A stretch of DNA of 64,000 nt from Tardibacter sp963781025 (lineage in GTDB: Bacteria; Pseudomonadota; Alphaproteobacteria; Sphingomonadales; Sphingomonadaceae): contig CAWADU010000003.1 of NCBI GenBank assembly GCA_963781025.1, forward strand, positions 558,001 to 622,000, read 5' to 3'. The notes under the pieces are model-generated. The model was not told where the DNA came from. It did no database searches and saw only the letters and a list, made by a program, of their open reading frames with translations. Below are positions 26,058 to 35,189 of the stretch, in pieces. A program made the translations under genes and the position numbers. Each line of letters opens with the position of its first letter. Positions within the stretch are counted from its first letter, which is position 1.

Positions 26058-26906
26058 ATGCCTGTGATCGCAACGTCCCTTCCAAGTTTCATCATCATCG
26101 GCGCTGCAAAGTCTGCAACGACGTGGATAGCGCATCAATTGCAGCAGAACCCGGACGTTTTTCTGCCAGGCCCTGAAACCCACTATTTCAGTACCGAATT
26201 CCATCGCAGGGAAGGCTGGTACGAAAAGTTCTTCGAGGAGGCCGAAGACAACCAGGTCGTCGGCGAAAAATCTGCCGATTATCTTGCCCACCCGGAAGCG
26301 CCCCGCCGGATCGCGCAGCGGTTGCCGGATGCGAAACTCATCGTCCAGCTACGCAATCCCATCGACCGTGCCTATTCAGACTATTGCATGTGGTACAGGC
26401 GGGGAGCCGTAGGGGCCAATCCGGCGCATTATCTGGTCCGTTCCGAGACCAGCATTCCGCGTTTCCTCGAAGACGGGCTTTATGGCCGCCACCTCGGACG
26501 TTTCCTCGAGTTCTTTCCGAGGGACCGGATCAAGGTTATCCTCTATGAAGACATACGCGAACGTCCTGAGGATGTGATCAAGAGTGTGTCGGATTTCATC
26601 GGGGTAACACCGTGGCTGACATCCGGATCCCCGATGGAACGCGTGAAGTATAAGGAAGCACCGCTTCTGCCGCTTTCCCTTCGGCGTCTGCTGCGACCCG
26701 TGAAAGGCCTCGCCGAGCCCTGGCGCGCGAAACCCTGGTTCATGGCCGCGCGGAGCAGGCTTGCTCGTCCCATTGACTATCCCCCGCTTACCGGTGACCT
26801 TCGCTTGCGGATGCGGGATTATTATGCCGACGACGTGGACGGATTGGCCCAGTTGCTGGGCAGGGATCTTACCCACTGGCTGATATCCGAAGGGCAGGAA
26901 AAATGA
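26058..26906 (+). CDS. Sulfotransferase family protein
   Basis: A 282-residue PAPS-dependent sulfotransferase. The 5'-phosphosulfate loop is FIIIGAAKSATTWIA (residues 11-25) and the 3'-phosphate region is LIVQLRNPIDRAYSDY; both PAPS contacts are intact, with ERVKYKEAP later. It probably adds sulfate to a hydroxyl or amine of the glycan. Its stop overlaps the Wzy-like gene (ATGA). The ATG at 26058 is chosen; a GTG at 26052 is equally in frame. No PAPS synthesis genes lie in the window. Confidence 0.88.
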   Translation: MPVIATSLPSFIIIGAAKSATTWIAHQLQQNPDVFLPGPETHYFSTEFHRREGWYEKFFEEAEDNQVVGEKSADYLAHPEAPRRIAQRLPDAKLIVQLRNPIDRAYSDYCMWYRRGAVGANPAHYLVRSETSIPRFLEDGLYGRHLGRFLEFFPRDRIKVILYEDIRERPEDVIKSVSDFIGVTPWLTSGSPMERVKYKEAPLLPLSLRRLLRPVKGLAEPWRAKPWFMAARSRLARPIDYPPLTGDLRLRMRDYYADDVDGLAQLLGRDLTHWLISEGQEK

Positions 26907-28186
26907 CGGACGGGGCTACCGTATACAAGGTAGCGTTAAGCTCGGATATCAACCACTGGATTGCCGGTGCCCTCCGCCGCATGGGCGTAATTGCGATCGG
27001 TGTCGGCGTCTTTCTCGCGGCCTATGTCAATTGGCGGATAGACAATGCGTTTTTCACCGCAAGCGACGGGTTTTTCCTGCTGGGCGCCGTTTTGCTCCTG
27101 TGTGGGGGCGGATTTCGGCTCAATCCATTTCGAGGAGCCACGACCTATTGGCTGGTGGCGTTCACCCTGATGCTGTTTGGCTTGTTCATAGGCAGCGTGG
27201 TTAACGGCGACCCGATTTGCTGGCTGATCGCCGCCCTGCAATACAGTTTCAGTTTCGTCCTTCTGCCCCATCTGTTGGTAGCGAATGACCGGAGCGACGG
27301 TCATCTGATCTTTTTCTCAAAGATCCTGATCGCCGGCATGGTCTGCATGGAGCTGTTCGGGATACTCGTCTATTACGGCTATGATGGATCCTATGAAGAC
27401 TATCAGCGGATCAGCAAGAATTTCATTACCGGCGGGCATCGTCTGGGAGCGTTCCTGGGGCAGGCGAACTGGAACGCGGCCGTCATTTCGCTGGTCTTGC
27501 CCTTCGTCCTCTATCTGGGCGCGAAAAAGCGCATCTCAATTCTGACCGCGTGCGTTTGCAGCGGGGTGCTGGGCTTTGGCCTGGTGCTTTCGGCATCGTT
27601 CACCGGGTTCGTCAGCGCCGTGGCCGTTCTCGTCGTCTACTTTCTTGTCGGGGGCACAAAATATGCATTCCGGATCATCATCGGAATGGGCATAGCCGCC
27701 GCGATCCTCTTCTATTCGGGATTTCAGTTGCCGGAGGTGTTTCGCGCCCGGGTCGGTGACGCGATCGAGACCGGCGATCTCAATCAGGCCGGGACATATA
27801 CCGATCGCATGGACCTTATTCGTGAGGCCTGGAGGATGGTCGATCACACCATGATCGTCGGGCTGGGTGTCGACCAGTACCGCGTCGTCAGCGCAATCGA
27901 GGCTCCGGTCCACAATATGTATTTACTGCTTTGGGCGGAGGGAGGATTGCTGGCGCTGATCGGCTGGCTGATGCTGATGACGATCGCCATGCTCAGCGCC
28001 GTTCAGGCATTCCGTTATGACCGTCAGACCGCCGCTCTGGGATTGTCGGTGCTGACATCATTCCTCATTTTTTCAACAGCGAGCCCGCATATGTATGCCA
28101 GGGTTTGGCTCGTGCCGCTGGTTCTCGCGCTGGCGTTCGGCAAGGCATTGGGATCAAGGGACTCTTACCAGTCAGAGTACCTCTAA
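26903..28186 (+). CDS. Wzy/O-antigen-ligase-like membrane protein
   Basis: A 427-residue polytopic protein with about ten to twelve membrane helices and a large periplasmic loop with ETGDLNQAGTYTDRMDLIREAW and GLGVDQYRVVSAIEAPVHNMYLLLWAEGG, the pattern of the Wzy/WaaL superfamily. It should polymerise lipid-linked repeat units at the periplasmic side, or ligate the glycan to a lipid anchor. Overlap with the sulfotransferase gene supports co-expression. Confidence 0.85.
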   Translation: MTDGATVYKVALSSDINHWIAGALRRMGVIAIGVGVFLAAYVNWRIDNAFFTASDGFFLLGAVLLLCGGGFRLNPFRGATTYWLVAFTLMLFGLFIGSVVNGDPICWLIAALQYSFSFVLLPHLLVANDRSDGHLIFFSKILIAGMVCMELFGILVYYGYDGSYEDYQRISKNFITGGHRLGAFLGQANWNAAVISLVLPFVLYLGAKKRISILTACVCSGVLGFGLVLSASFTGFVSAVAVLVVYFLVGGTKYAFRIIIGMGIAAAILFYSGFQLPEVFRARVGDAIETGDLNQAGTYTDRMDLIREAWRMVDHTMIVGLGVDQYRVVSAIEAPVHNMYLLLWAEGGLLALIGWLMLMTIAMLSAVQAFRYDRQTAALGLSVLTSFLIFSTASPHMYARVWLVPLVLALAFGKALGSRDSYQSEYL

Positions 28187-28229
28187 AGACGATGACTGCG
28201 GCTGCCGGTCCTGGGTTAGTATAACCGCA

Positions 28230-28259
28230 TTGTCGTGAACGTTTTTTTATGCGTAATAT
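28230..28259 (+). promoter_or_regulatory. Candidate promoter for the export genes
   Basis: In the 92-base gap before the Wza-like gene, TTGTCG is followed after 18 bases by TAATAT. It is AT-rich against a GC-rich background, but the match is only moderate. Confidence 0.3.
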
Positions 28260-28278
28260 AACAAGGGAGTAGGGGAAC

Positions 28279-28839
28279 ATGATCCGGCACGGAATCCTTA
28301 TTGCGGTCGCAATGGCTGTAATGCCGGCCTGTTCATCGGCGCAGGGTGTTTCTTCGCCGACGCAAAGTGTCGGTCAGCCCGCATACCAACTCGGCGCGGG
28401 TGACGAGATACGCATTGCCGTTTTCGGGCTCGATGCGCTTACAAATACATATGTTGTCGGCGATGCCGGGACGATTTCATTGCCGATGGTCAATGAAATT
28501 CCCGTAAAGGGCAGAACCACCCGGGAAGTGGAAGCCATGATCGCGACGGAATTGCGCGATAAGGACGTCGTCAAGAATCCCAGCGTGAGCGTGCAGGTGA
28601 TGAAATACCGGCCGTTCTTCATCCTTGGGGAAGTTCAGCGCCCCGGCCAATATCCTTATGTCCCTGGGATGTCGGTGCTTACTGCGGTTTCCATAGCCGG
28701 CGGGTATACTTTCCGCGCGAATTCCAAGCACGCTTCGATCACGCGCAACATCGGCGACAAGATCATAAAAGGTCGGGCAGGTCCGGAGACGCCGGTCATG
28801 CCGGGTGACACAGTTCTCATCCCTGAAGATTGGTTTTGA
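28279..28839 (+). CDS. Wza-like polysaccharide export protein
   Basis: A 186-residue secreted protein with a signal peptide and a possible lipobox (MPACSS, residues 14-19). A polysaccharide export domain (YQLGAGDEIRIAVFGLDAL) is followed by an SLBB-like domain (FFILGEVQRPGQYPYVPGMSVLTAVSIAGGY). It is short for Wza (about 380 residues), matching the compact outer-membrane export proteins seen with separate barrel partners. A ribosome site AGGGGAA precedes the ATG. It should form part of the outer-membrane route for the glycan, probably with the barrel protein encoded next. Confidence 0.9.
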   Translation: MIRHGILIAVAMAVMPACSSAQGVSSPTQSVGQPAYQLGAGDEIRIAVFGLDALTNTYVVGDAGTISLPMVNEIPVKGRTTREVEAMIATELRDKDVVKNPSVSVQVMKYRPFFILGEVQRPGQYPYVPGMSVLTAVSIAGGYTFRANSKHASITRNIGDKIIKGRAGPETPVMPGDTVLIPEDWF

Positions 28840-28844
28840 TAGCT

Positions 28845-30128
28845 ATGACTAAATGGGGGGTCGGCCGCAGTCGTTCGCGATTGACGGCAGTCGTTGGGCG
28901 CCATTCGGCGATCCTGAGCTTTTCTCTGTTGGCTCTGCCGCTGTGCCCGGTCGGCGTCGCGGCGCAGGAGGTTGAACGCGGAACCTCCGCGCTCGACCTG
29001 CCGCGGCCGGGTTATGAGGCGCGGAACCTGCATTTTGGGAGCACCGTGATCGCTCCGGAAGTCACGATGCAAGGTCTATACGACAGCAACGTCTTTGCAA
29101 CATCGACGAACGCGAACGACGACTTCATCCTGAGCATTGCGCCGCGTCTCGATGCCACCAGCACGTTCGGCAAAGTCCAGCTTCGCTCCGACGCTTATGT
29201 GACCCACCGTCAATATCTGGACAATGGCCGGGAAAGCCGGACCACGTTCGGGGGCGGCACCAAAGGCAATTATTCGATAAGCCGGGCCAACACCGTGAAC
29301 TTTGGCGTGCGCTTTGACCGGGAAGTCGAAAGCCGGGCCGACCCCGAAGCCAACAGGAATCCAAACCTGCCGCCCCGCAGGATCGATGCGCTGTCCGCCG
29401 ACCTCGGCTACCAATACCGGCTCAATCGCATCGGGATCGCGGTGTCGGGCGGCGTCCAACGTCAGAACTATCTGGAGCCTGACGAAGCCGACCGCGACAT
29501 GACGACCTATCGTGGATCGATGCGCGTGTCGGCGCAAATATCCGCTGGCAAGGACCTGTTCGTTGAAGGTTTCGTCAACCGCCGCGACAACAGGCTGAAG
29601 GTTGACCGCAGCGGCATCGATCGCGACGCCACGACCATCGGCTTTCTCGCCGGCTTCGGCCTCGACATCGGTAGCAGGTGGCGCGGTGACATGGGGGCGG
29701 GGCTGTTCCGGTCCAATTCCGACGATCCCACCCTCAAGTCGTTCACCGGCTTTGCCGCCAATGGACGCCTGACCTGGTCGCCCGACGAACGGACGGCGGT
29801 AACGGCGGAAGTCTTCCGTGGCGACGTCGGCACGGTTCGGTCGGGCGCCAGCGGTCGCGTCGACACGCGTGCCGGTCTGCGGCTTGACCAGGAGATAAGG
29901 CACAACCTGCTTTTGACCGCCAGGGCCGGCGTGCGCAGCACGACGTACCGGGGAACGGCAACGAGCCAGAGGCAGACCACGGCTTTTGTCGGCGCGGAAA
30001 CGGAATTTTTGCTGAACCGCTACATGTCGGTGTTCGTCAATGGCAATTTCACGAAGCGCTATTCGAAGCTCACGCTCGAGAAATTCGATAAAGCCAGCGG
30101 CGGAATTGGATTGCGGTTGAAATACTAG
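28845..30128 (+). CDS. Outer-membrane beta-barrel protein of the polysaccharide locus
   Basis: A 427-residue protein with a signal peptide (cleavage near PVGVAAQ). The rest alternates amphipathic strands with many Arg, Asp and aromatic residues, and ends in an aromatic residue (GLRLKY), as outer-membrane barrels do. It matches the general look of the barrel proteins accompanying short Wza-like proteins in sphingomonad and Xanthomonas-type loci. It may be the actual outer-membrane pore. The ATG at 28845 is used; a longer frame starts inside the previous gene. Confidence 0.8.
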   Translation: MTKWGVGRSRSRLTAVVGRHSAILSFSLLALPLCPVGVAAQEVERGTSALDLPRPGYEARNLHFGSTVIAPEVTMQGLYDSNVFATSTNANDDFILSIAPRLDATSTFGKVQLRSDAYVTHRQYLDNGRESRTTFGGGTKGNYSISRANTVNFGVRFDREVESRADPEANRNPNLPPRRIDALSADLGYQYRLNRIGIAVSGGVQRQNYLEPDEADRDMTTYRGSMRVSAQISAGKDLFVEGFVNRRDNRLKVDRSGIDRDATTIGFLAGFGLDIGSRWRGDMGAGLFRSNSDDPTLKSFTGFAANGRLTWSPDERTAVTAEVFRGDVGTVRSGASGRVDTRAGLRLDQEIRHNLLLTARAGVRSTTYRGTATSQRQTTAFVGAETEFLLNRYMSVFVNGNFTKRYSKLTLEKFDKASGGIGLRLKY

Positions 30129-30163
30129 GCGCAATCAGGGCCGTGTTCTCTCGGGGAGGTGTT

Positions 30164-31483
30164 ATGCGGTTCGTTGCCGCCGGTTTTGCGACCGTTGCAT
30201 TGTTGTCGGGCTTTGCCGGCGCCGCAATGGCGGCGGATGCCTTTCCAGGCGCGGAGGGCTTCGGGCGGATCGCGCAGGGCGGGCGCGGTGGCGCGATCAT
30301 CAAGGTGACCAACCTGAACGACAGCGGGCCGGGCTCGCTGCGGGCGTGCATCGATGCCAAGGGGCCGCGCACCTGCGTCTTCACCGTATCGGGTGTCATT
30401 CGCTTCACGAACGACCCGCCCATCATCCGCAATCCCTATCTGACGATCGCCGGGCAGACCGCACCGGGCGGCGGCATTCTTCTGACGCACAACGGCGGTC
30501 CAAAAGGCTTTACGCCGCTTGTCGCGAAGCGGACCCATGATGTGATCGTGCGGGATATCCGCGTTCGGACGGACAAGAACGGCGTCGAGCGCGGCAGCAA
30601 CGACGCCATCACGATCGAGGACAGTCGAAACGTCATCATCGACCATGTCAGCACCTCCTGGGCGCTGGACGAAAACATCAATGGCCAAGGCCAGAACGAC
30701 AACCTGACAATTTCCTGGTCGATCTTTTCTCAAGGCATTCCCAGGCATGACAAATGCGCGCTGTTGGGAAGCAACGCTAAACAGCCTCAACGCCTGAGTT
30801 TCGTGAAGAATTTTTGCGCGCACAACGGCGACCGCAACCCTGACGCGAACTTCACGCCCGGCTCCTGCATAAACGTCGTGAATAACGTGTTTTACAATGC
30901 GATGTCCCAGTTCACGGAAATTTGGGAGAGTTCCGGTGGCACCCCGGTCAACATCGTCAACAACTATTTCCGAGCGGGGCCCAACACGAGCGGCACCATT
31001 GCCGCGATTGACCGCCAGACGATTGGATCGACCGGCGTTTCCCGGATTTACTACTCCGGAAACCAGTTGGACGGTGTCTTCCGGATGGTGACGGAACCGG
31101 TGTCGAAAGCCACTGTTGACACGCCTGTCTGCGCGCCCGGTACGCCTCTCCTAAGCGCACAGGAAGCCTATCGCCAGGTATTGGACAAAGCCGGTGCATT
31201 CCCGCGTGACGATTACGACCGGAAAGTCATCAGCCAGGTAAGGAAGCGCTCTGGATCGATCATGAAAAGGGATCAACCCAGAACCTTGCCCGACATCGCC
31301 TCTGGAAAACCCTATCGGGATTCGGACAATGACGGCATGTCGGATGCATGGGAACGCTCCCATGGGATGGATCCGCGCCGCAATGACGCCTGGGGCGACG
31401 TCGATGGCAATGGTTGGGCCAATCTGGATGAGTTTCTGGATTATGCGCACCGGGAGGTCATGGCCGGCCGCACGGTAAGGTGA
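30164..31483 (+). CDS. Secreted pectate-lyase-like beta-helix enzyme
   Basis: A 439-residue protein with a signal peptide (cleavage after GAAMAA) and a right-handed beta-helix of the pectate lyase 1 type: FPGAEGFGRIAQGGRGG, then TIAGQTAPGGGILL, DVIVRDIRVRTD and VIIDHVSTSWALDENI. The C-terminus has a Ca-binding-like DSDNDGMSDAWERSHGM. The ATG at 30164 follows GGGGAGG at good spacing. Being last in the polysaccharide run, it may trim or release the polymer, as lyases do in other secretion loci. The substrate is unknown. It ends four bases from the convergent efflux operon. Confidence 0.85.
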   Translation: MRFVAAGFATVALLSGFAGAAMAADAFPGAEGFGRIAQGGRGGAIIKVTNLNDSGPGSLRACIDAKGPRTCVFTVSGVIRFTNDPPIIRNPYLTIAGQTAPGGGILLTHNGGPKGFTPLVAKRTHDVIVRDIRVRTDKNGVERGSNDAITIEDSRNVIIDHVSTSWALDENINGQGQNDNLTISWSIFSQGIPRHDKCALLGSNAKQPQRLSFVKNFCAHNGDRNPDANFTPGSCINVVNNVFYNAMSQFTEIWESSGGTPVNIVNNYFRAGPNTSGTIAAIDRQTIGSTGVSRIYYSGNQLDGVFRMVTEPVSKATVDTPVCAPGTPLLSAQEAYRQVLDKAGAFPRDDYDRKVISQVRKRSGSIMKRDQPRTLPDIASGKPYRDSDNDGMSDAWERSHGMDPRRNDAWGDVDGNGWANLDEFLDYAHREVMAGRTVR

Positions 31484-31487
31484 CGGG

Positions 31488-32930
31488 TCAGGGTCGGGCG
31501 TCACCCCGTACATCAAGGCTTTCCCACCCGCCGCCCAGCGACTTGTAGACCGATATCGCTTCGGTCAGTTCAGCGACGCGCGCCTCGATGCTCTGGCGTT
31601 CAGCCAGGCTATAGGCCGATTGCGCGTCGAGGAGGACGAGCAGATCGTCTTCGCCCGCCTTGTAGCGCTGCGTAGACAGGTTCAGCGCGTCGGCGCTGAG
31701 AGCGCGGGCGGCCTCGCGGTCGTGGCGCGCGGTCGTCGCCGCAGCATAGCGGTTAAGCGCCGCCTCGCTATCGGCCAGCGCCGAAAGAACCGCTCGTTCG
31801 TAGCGGGCGCCCGCGGCATCCGCCCGCGCATTCGCGGCGCGAATTTGAGCACGGATGCTGCCGCCGGAAAAGATCGGCCAGTGCAGGCTGGGGCCAATCT
31901 GGAAACGCGTGCTGCCGGCCGACGTCAGATCGTCGCCTGAACGTGCCTGCTGGCCGATAGACCCGAGCAGAGAGATGCGGGGAAACAGGTCTGCGGTCGC
32001 CGAGCCGACGTCCGCGGTCGCAGCCGCCAGTTCGCGCTCCGCCATCCGGATATCGGCCCGGCGACGGAGCAGATCAGACCTGAGACCAACCAGCACTTGC
32101 GCGGGCGGGCGGGGGAGTGGCTGGAGCGGGGCGAGCTGGTCCAGCAGCGCTTCCGGCGGGCGGCCGGTCAACAGGGCCAGTCGATAGGCCGCGCCGCGAG
32201 CGTCGGCTTCCAGCGCCGGGATCGCGCTGCGCGTGGCCCGGGCCTGGGCTTGCGCGCGGACGAGATCGAAACGGGCCGCTTCGCCCGCGCGCGTCCGTTC
32301 TCCGACCAATCGCGCAATGCCGTCCTGTGCATCCGAGTCTGCGCGGGCGCTCACCAGCCGCGCTTGCGCACCGCGGAGTTCGACATAGGTCCGGGCGACT
32401 TCGGCCGTCACGCGCATCAGCGTGTCATGACGCGCCTCGTCTGCGGCTTCCATACGGGCGCTGGCAGCTTCGATTGTTCGCTGTGTCTTCCCCCAGAGGT
32501 CGATTTCCCAGGAGGCATCAAATCCGGCGTCATAGAGTGGGAAACTGCGATCGAAACCGGGGATGTTCGCGACCGGAAGCTGCCCGTTTTTGCTAAGCCG
32601 GTTTTTGGTTGCCGAAGCGCCTGCCGTCAATTCGGGCAGCCGCCCGCCACGCGCCGCGTCGCGATTGGCCCGCGCCTCGCGGAGCCGGGCGTCGGCCTCG
32701 CGGAGATCGAGGTTGTGAGCGGCTGCATCTTCGATCAACCGCGTGAGAAGCGGATCGCCAAGGCCGCGCCACCAGACGAGGTCAACCGCACCCGAAGCCG
32801 TTGGCGTATGCCATTCGGGGGCAACGACAATTTCGGGCCGTTTATAGTCCGGCCCAACCGCGCATCCGGCGAGGGCAAGCACGAGCAGCGATGAAACAAG
32901 CGGACGCGTAGGGAGGGGGCGGGCGGGCAT
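31488..32930 (-). CDS. OprM/NodT-family outer-membrane efflux lipoprotein
   Basis: A 480-residue TolC-like channel lipoprotein. It has a lipobox LALAGC (residues 18-23), the family start VGPDYKRPE, and two coiled-coil repeats rich in Ala/Arg/Asp with DLREADARLREARAN and LRSDLLRRRADIRMAERELAAA. It completes the tripartite exporter whose other parts are encoded just upstream in the same direction; the gap to the permease gene is four bases. Confidence 0.93.
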   Translation of the reverse strand: MPARPLPTRPLVSSLLVLALAGCAVGPDYKRPEIVVAPEWHTPTASGAVDLVWWRGLGDPLLTRLIEDAAAHNLDLREADARLREARANRDAARGGRLPELTAGASATKNRLSKNGQLPVANIPGFDRSFPLYDAGFDASWEIDLWGKTQRTIEAASARMEAADEARHDTLMRVTAEVARTYVELRGAQARLVSARADSDAQDGIARLVGERTRAGEAARFDLVRAQAQARATRSAIPALEADARGAAYRLALLTGRPPEALLDQLAPLQPLPRPPAQVLVGLRSDLLRRRADIRMAERELAAATADVGSATADLFPRISLLGSIGQQARSGDDLTSAGSTRFQIGPSLHWPIFSGGSIRAQIRAANARADAAGARYERAVLSALADSEAALNRYAAATTARHDREAARALSADALNLSTQRYKAGEDDLLVLLDAQSAYSLAERQSIEARVAELTEAISVYKSLGGGWESLDVRGDARP

Positions 32931-32934
32931 GATT

Positions 32935-34059
32935 TCACTCCATGCGCGAGCGGAAGAAATGGGCCGAAACGGAAAGCGTGATGGCGGCGATCACCATCAG
33001 CGGCCAGATATTGGAGAGGATGTCACGTGCCGGCATCGCCTTCAGGAACACGCCTTCGACGACGACGAGGAAATGCCTGGGCGGATTCGCCAGCGACAGG
33101 ATTTGCAGCCACCGGGGCATGTTGTCGATCGGACTTGCATATCCCGACAGCAATATGGCGGGCACGCTGATCAGGAACATGCCTAGAAACGCCTGCTGCT
33201 GGGTGTAAGCGAGGGTCGACACGAGCATGCCGACGCCGCTGAGGGCGAGCAGGTAAAAGACGAGGGCGACATAGAAGAGGAATACGGACCCCGTCAGCGG
33301 TACGCCGAAAATCGTCGGGATCACGAGAAGATAGAGGGTGCCGTTGAATAGGCCGACGATGAGCGGCGGCACCATCTTGCCGATGAGTATTTCATGGACG
33401 AGAAGCGGTGACACCATCAGTTGTTCGAATGTTCCCAGCTCCCGCTCGCGCGCGACGGATTGGGCGGTCACCGACATCGCCGAAACCGCGCCGATGATCA
33501 CGATCAGCGCGGGCATGGTGAACCACAGATATTCGAGATTGGGATTGAACCAGTGCGTCGTGGAGGTGGCGCTACGCGACAAGACGCGCGTGGTTGCCGG
33601 TGTGATATCCGCGCCGACGTCTGCGGCTATGTGGTCCAGATACCCCGACACGATTTGTGCGGCGTTGGACCGGCGTCCATCCAGAATCGCCTGGATTGTT
33701 GCGGGCCTGTGCGCGGCAACGTCGGCGCTGAACCCTTGATCGAAAGCGACGGCGGCAATCACACGGCGATTGTCGATGGCATCGCGCAGGTCGGTCAACG
33801 AGTGGAGGCGCACAATCTCGTGCACATTGGGGCTGCCCGCAAGGCGCGAGACGAACTCACTGCTCCAGTAGCCGCCGTCGCGATCGAGCACGCCGATGTC
33901 GATGTTCTTGACCTCAAGCGTGGTCGCCAGCCCGAACAGGACAAGCTGCAATATCGGCGGCAGGATCAGGGTGATCCGGGCGCGCGGATCGCGCAGGACG
34001 GCCCACAGCTCCTTGATGATCATTGCCACTACGCGGCCCGGGCGGGTGCCTGCCATCAT
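32935..34059 (-). CDS. ABC-2 exporter permease, YbhR-like
   Basis: A 374-residue ABC-2 permease: one N-terminal helix (ITLILPPILQLVLFGLA), a long periplasmic domain and five further helices with SVARERELGTFEQLMVSPL and FLISVPAILLSGYASPIDNMP. It pairs with the similar permease directly upstream, the two sharing a stop/start base. Substrates of this class include cationic drugs. Confidence 0.9.
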   Translation of the reverse strand: MMAGTRPGRVVAMIIKELWAVLRDPRARITLILPPILQLVLFGLATTLEVKNIDIGVLDRDGGYWSSEFVSRLAGSPNVHEIVRLHSLTDLRDAIDNRRVIAAVAFDQGFSADVAAHRPATIQAILDGRRSNAAQIVSGYLDHIAADVGADITPATTRVLSRSATSTTHWFNPNLEYLWFTMPALIVIIGAVSAMSVTAQSVARERELGTFEQLMVSPLLVHEILIGKMVPPLIVGLFNGTLYLLVIPTIFGVPLTGSVFLFYVALVFYLLALSGVGMLVSTLAYTQQQAFLGMFLISVPAILLSGYASPIDNMPRWLQILSLANPPRHFLVVVEGVFLKAMPARDILSNIWPLMVIAAITLSVSAHFFRSRME

Positions 34060-35189
34060 CAGCCGATCCTCTTGCTGCTATTGCGGAGCGCAAGGCCGAA
34101 AAAGAGAACGCCGAAACCAAGCATGGCTGCGATGTGCGTCAGGAACAGCGGCCAGATGTCGCCGGCAACGAAGACGGTCTGAAGCGGCGGGATCAGATAG
34201 CGCGCGGGTACGGCGTAGGTGATCCACTGGATTGGCCGGGGCATGGAGCTGATCTCGAACAGGAACCCCGACAGCAGCATGGACGGCAGGAAAGCGGTGA
34301 TGAGCGCGATCTGACTCGCGACGAACTGGTTTCTTGTGATTGCGGAGATCAAAAGGCCCTGGCCCAGCGCCGGCACCAGAAACGCCGACGAAATGGCGAG
34401 CATTGCCAGCGGGGAACCCCTGAACGGCACGCCGAACAGGAAAATCGCCAGCAGCGTGCACAGCGTCATCGAGCCAAGACCAAGCAGGAAATAGGGAATG
34501 ACCTTGCTGGCCAGCAATTCGGCCATGCGGACGGGCGTCGCCATAATCGCCTCCATCGTGCCGCGCTCCCATTCGCGCGCGACGACAAGGGCGGTGAGCA
34601 ATGTCCCGATCATCGTCATCACGATGGCGATTGCGCCCGGAACAAGGAAATAGCGGCTCGCCAGTTCGGGATTGAACCAGATGCGGGTGGACAGTGTGAT
34701 AGGGGACGAGGCGGTCATGCCGTGTTCGGTGGCCTGGCCAGCTTCCCAGTTGGCCCGGACGCCCTCCGCATAGGCAGCGACGAAACTGGCGGTATTGGGA
34801 AGCGAGCCGTCGGTGATGACCTGCACCTGCGCGCGTCCGTGGCCGGACGTGACGCGGCGGCCGAAATCGGCGGGAATGACGACGATGCCGCGGATATCCC
34901 CTGCTACCAGGTCGTCCTTCAGCGGCGCGACGCTCCGGCGGGTTTCCACCTCGAACCACCGCGACCGTTGGAAGGCGGAGGCCAGGCTGAGCGCGGGGGC
35001 GCTGTCGTCCTGGAGCGCGAGGCCGATCCGGGTGTGGGTCGTGTCGAGCGAAACGCCATAGCCGAACAGAAAAAGAAGCAGCAGCGGCAGCACGAACGCG
35101 ATCAATATGGTTGAAGGATCGCGGATGATCTGGAGCGATTCCTTGATCAACATCGCGCGAAAGCGTTGCCAGCGGAAAGGCGCGTTCAT
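34059..35189 (-). CDS. ABC-2 exporter permease, YbhS-like
   Basis: A 376-residue paralogue of the neighbouring permease, with IIRDPSTILIAFVLPLLLLFLFGYG, a periplasmic domain, REWERGTMEAIMATPVRMAELLASK and FLPSMLLSGFLFEISSMPRPIQ. Its start overlaps the ATPase stop by four bases. Both permeases together form the membrane channel of the exporter. Confidence 0.9.
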   Translation of the reverse strand: MNAPFRWQRFRAMLIKESLQIIRDPSTILIAFVLPLLLLFLFGYGVSLDTTHTRIGLALQDDSAPALSLASAFQRSRWFEVETRRSVAPLKDDLVAGDIRGIVVIPADFGRRVTSGHGRAQVQVITDGSLPNTASFVAAYAEGVRANWEAGQATEHGMTASSPITLSTRIWFNPELASRYFLVPGAIAIVMTMIGTLLTALVVAREWERGTMEAIMATPVRMAELLASKVIPYFLLGLGSMTLCTLLAIFLFGVPFRGSPLAMLAISSAFLVPALGQGLLISAITRNQFVASQIALITAFLPSMLLSGFLFEISSMPRPIQWITYAVPARYLIPPLQTVFVAGDIWPLFLTHIAAMLGFGVLFFGLALRNSSKRIG

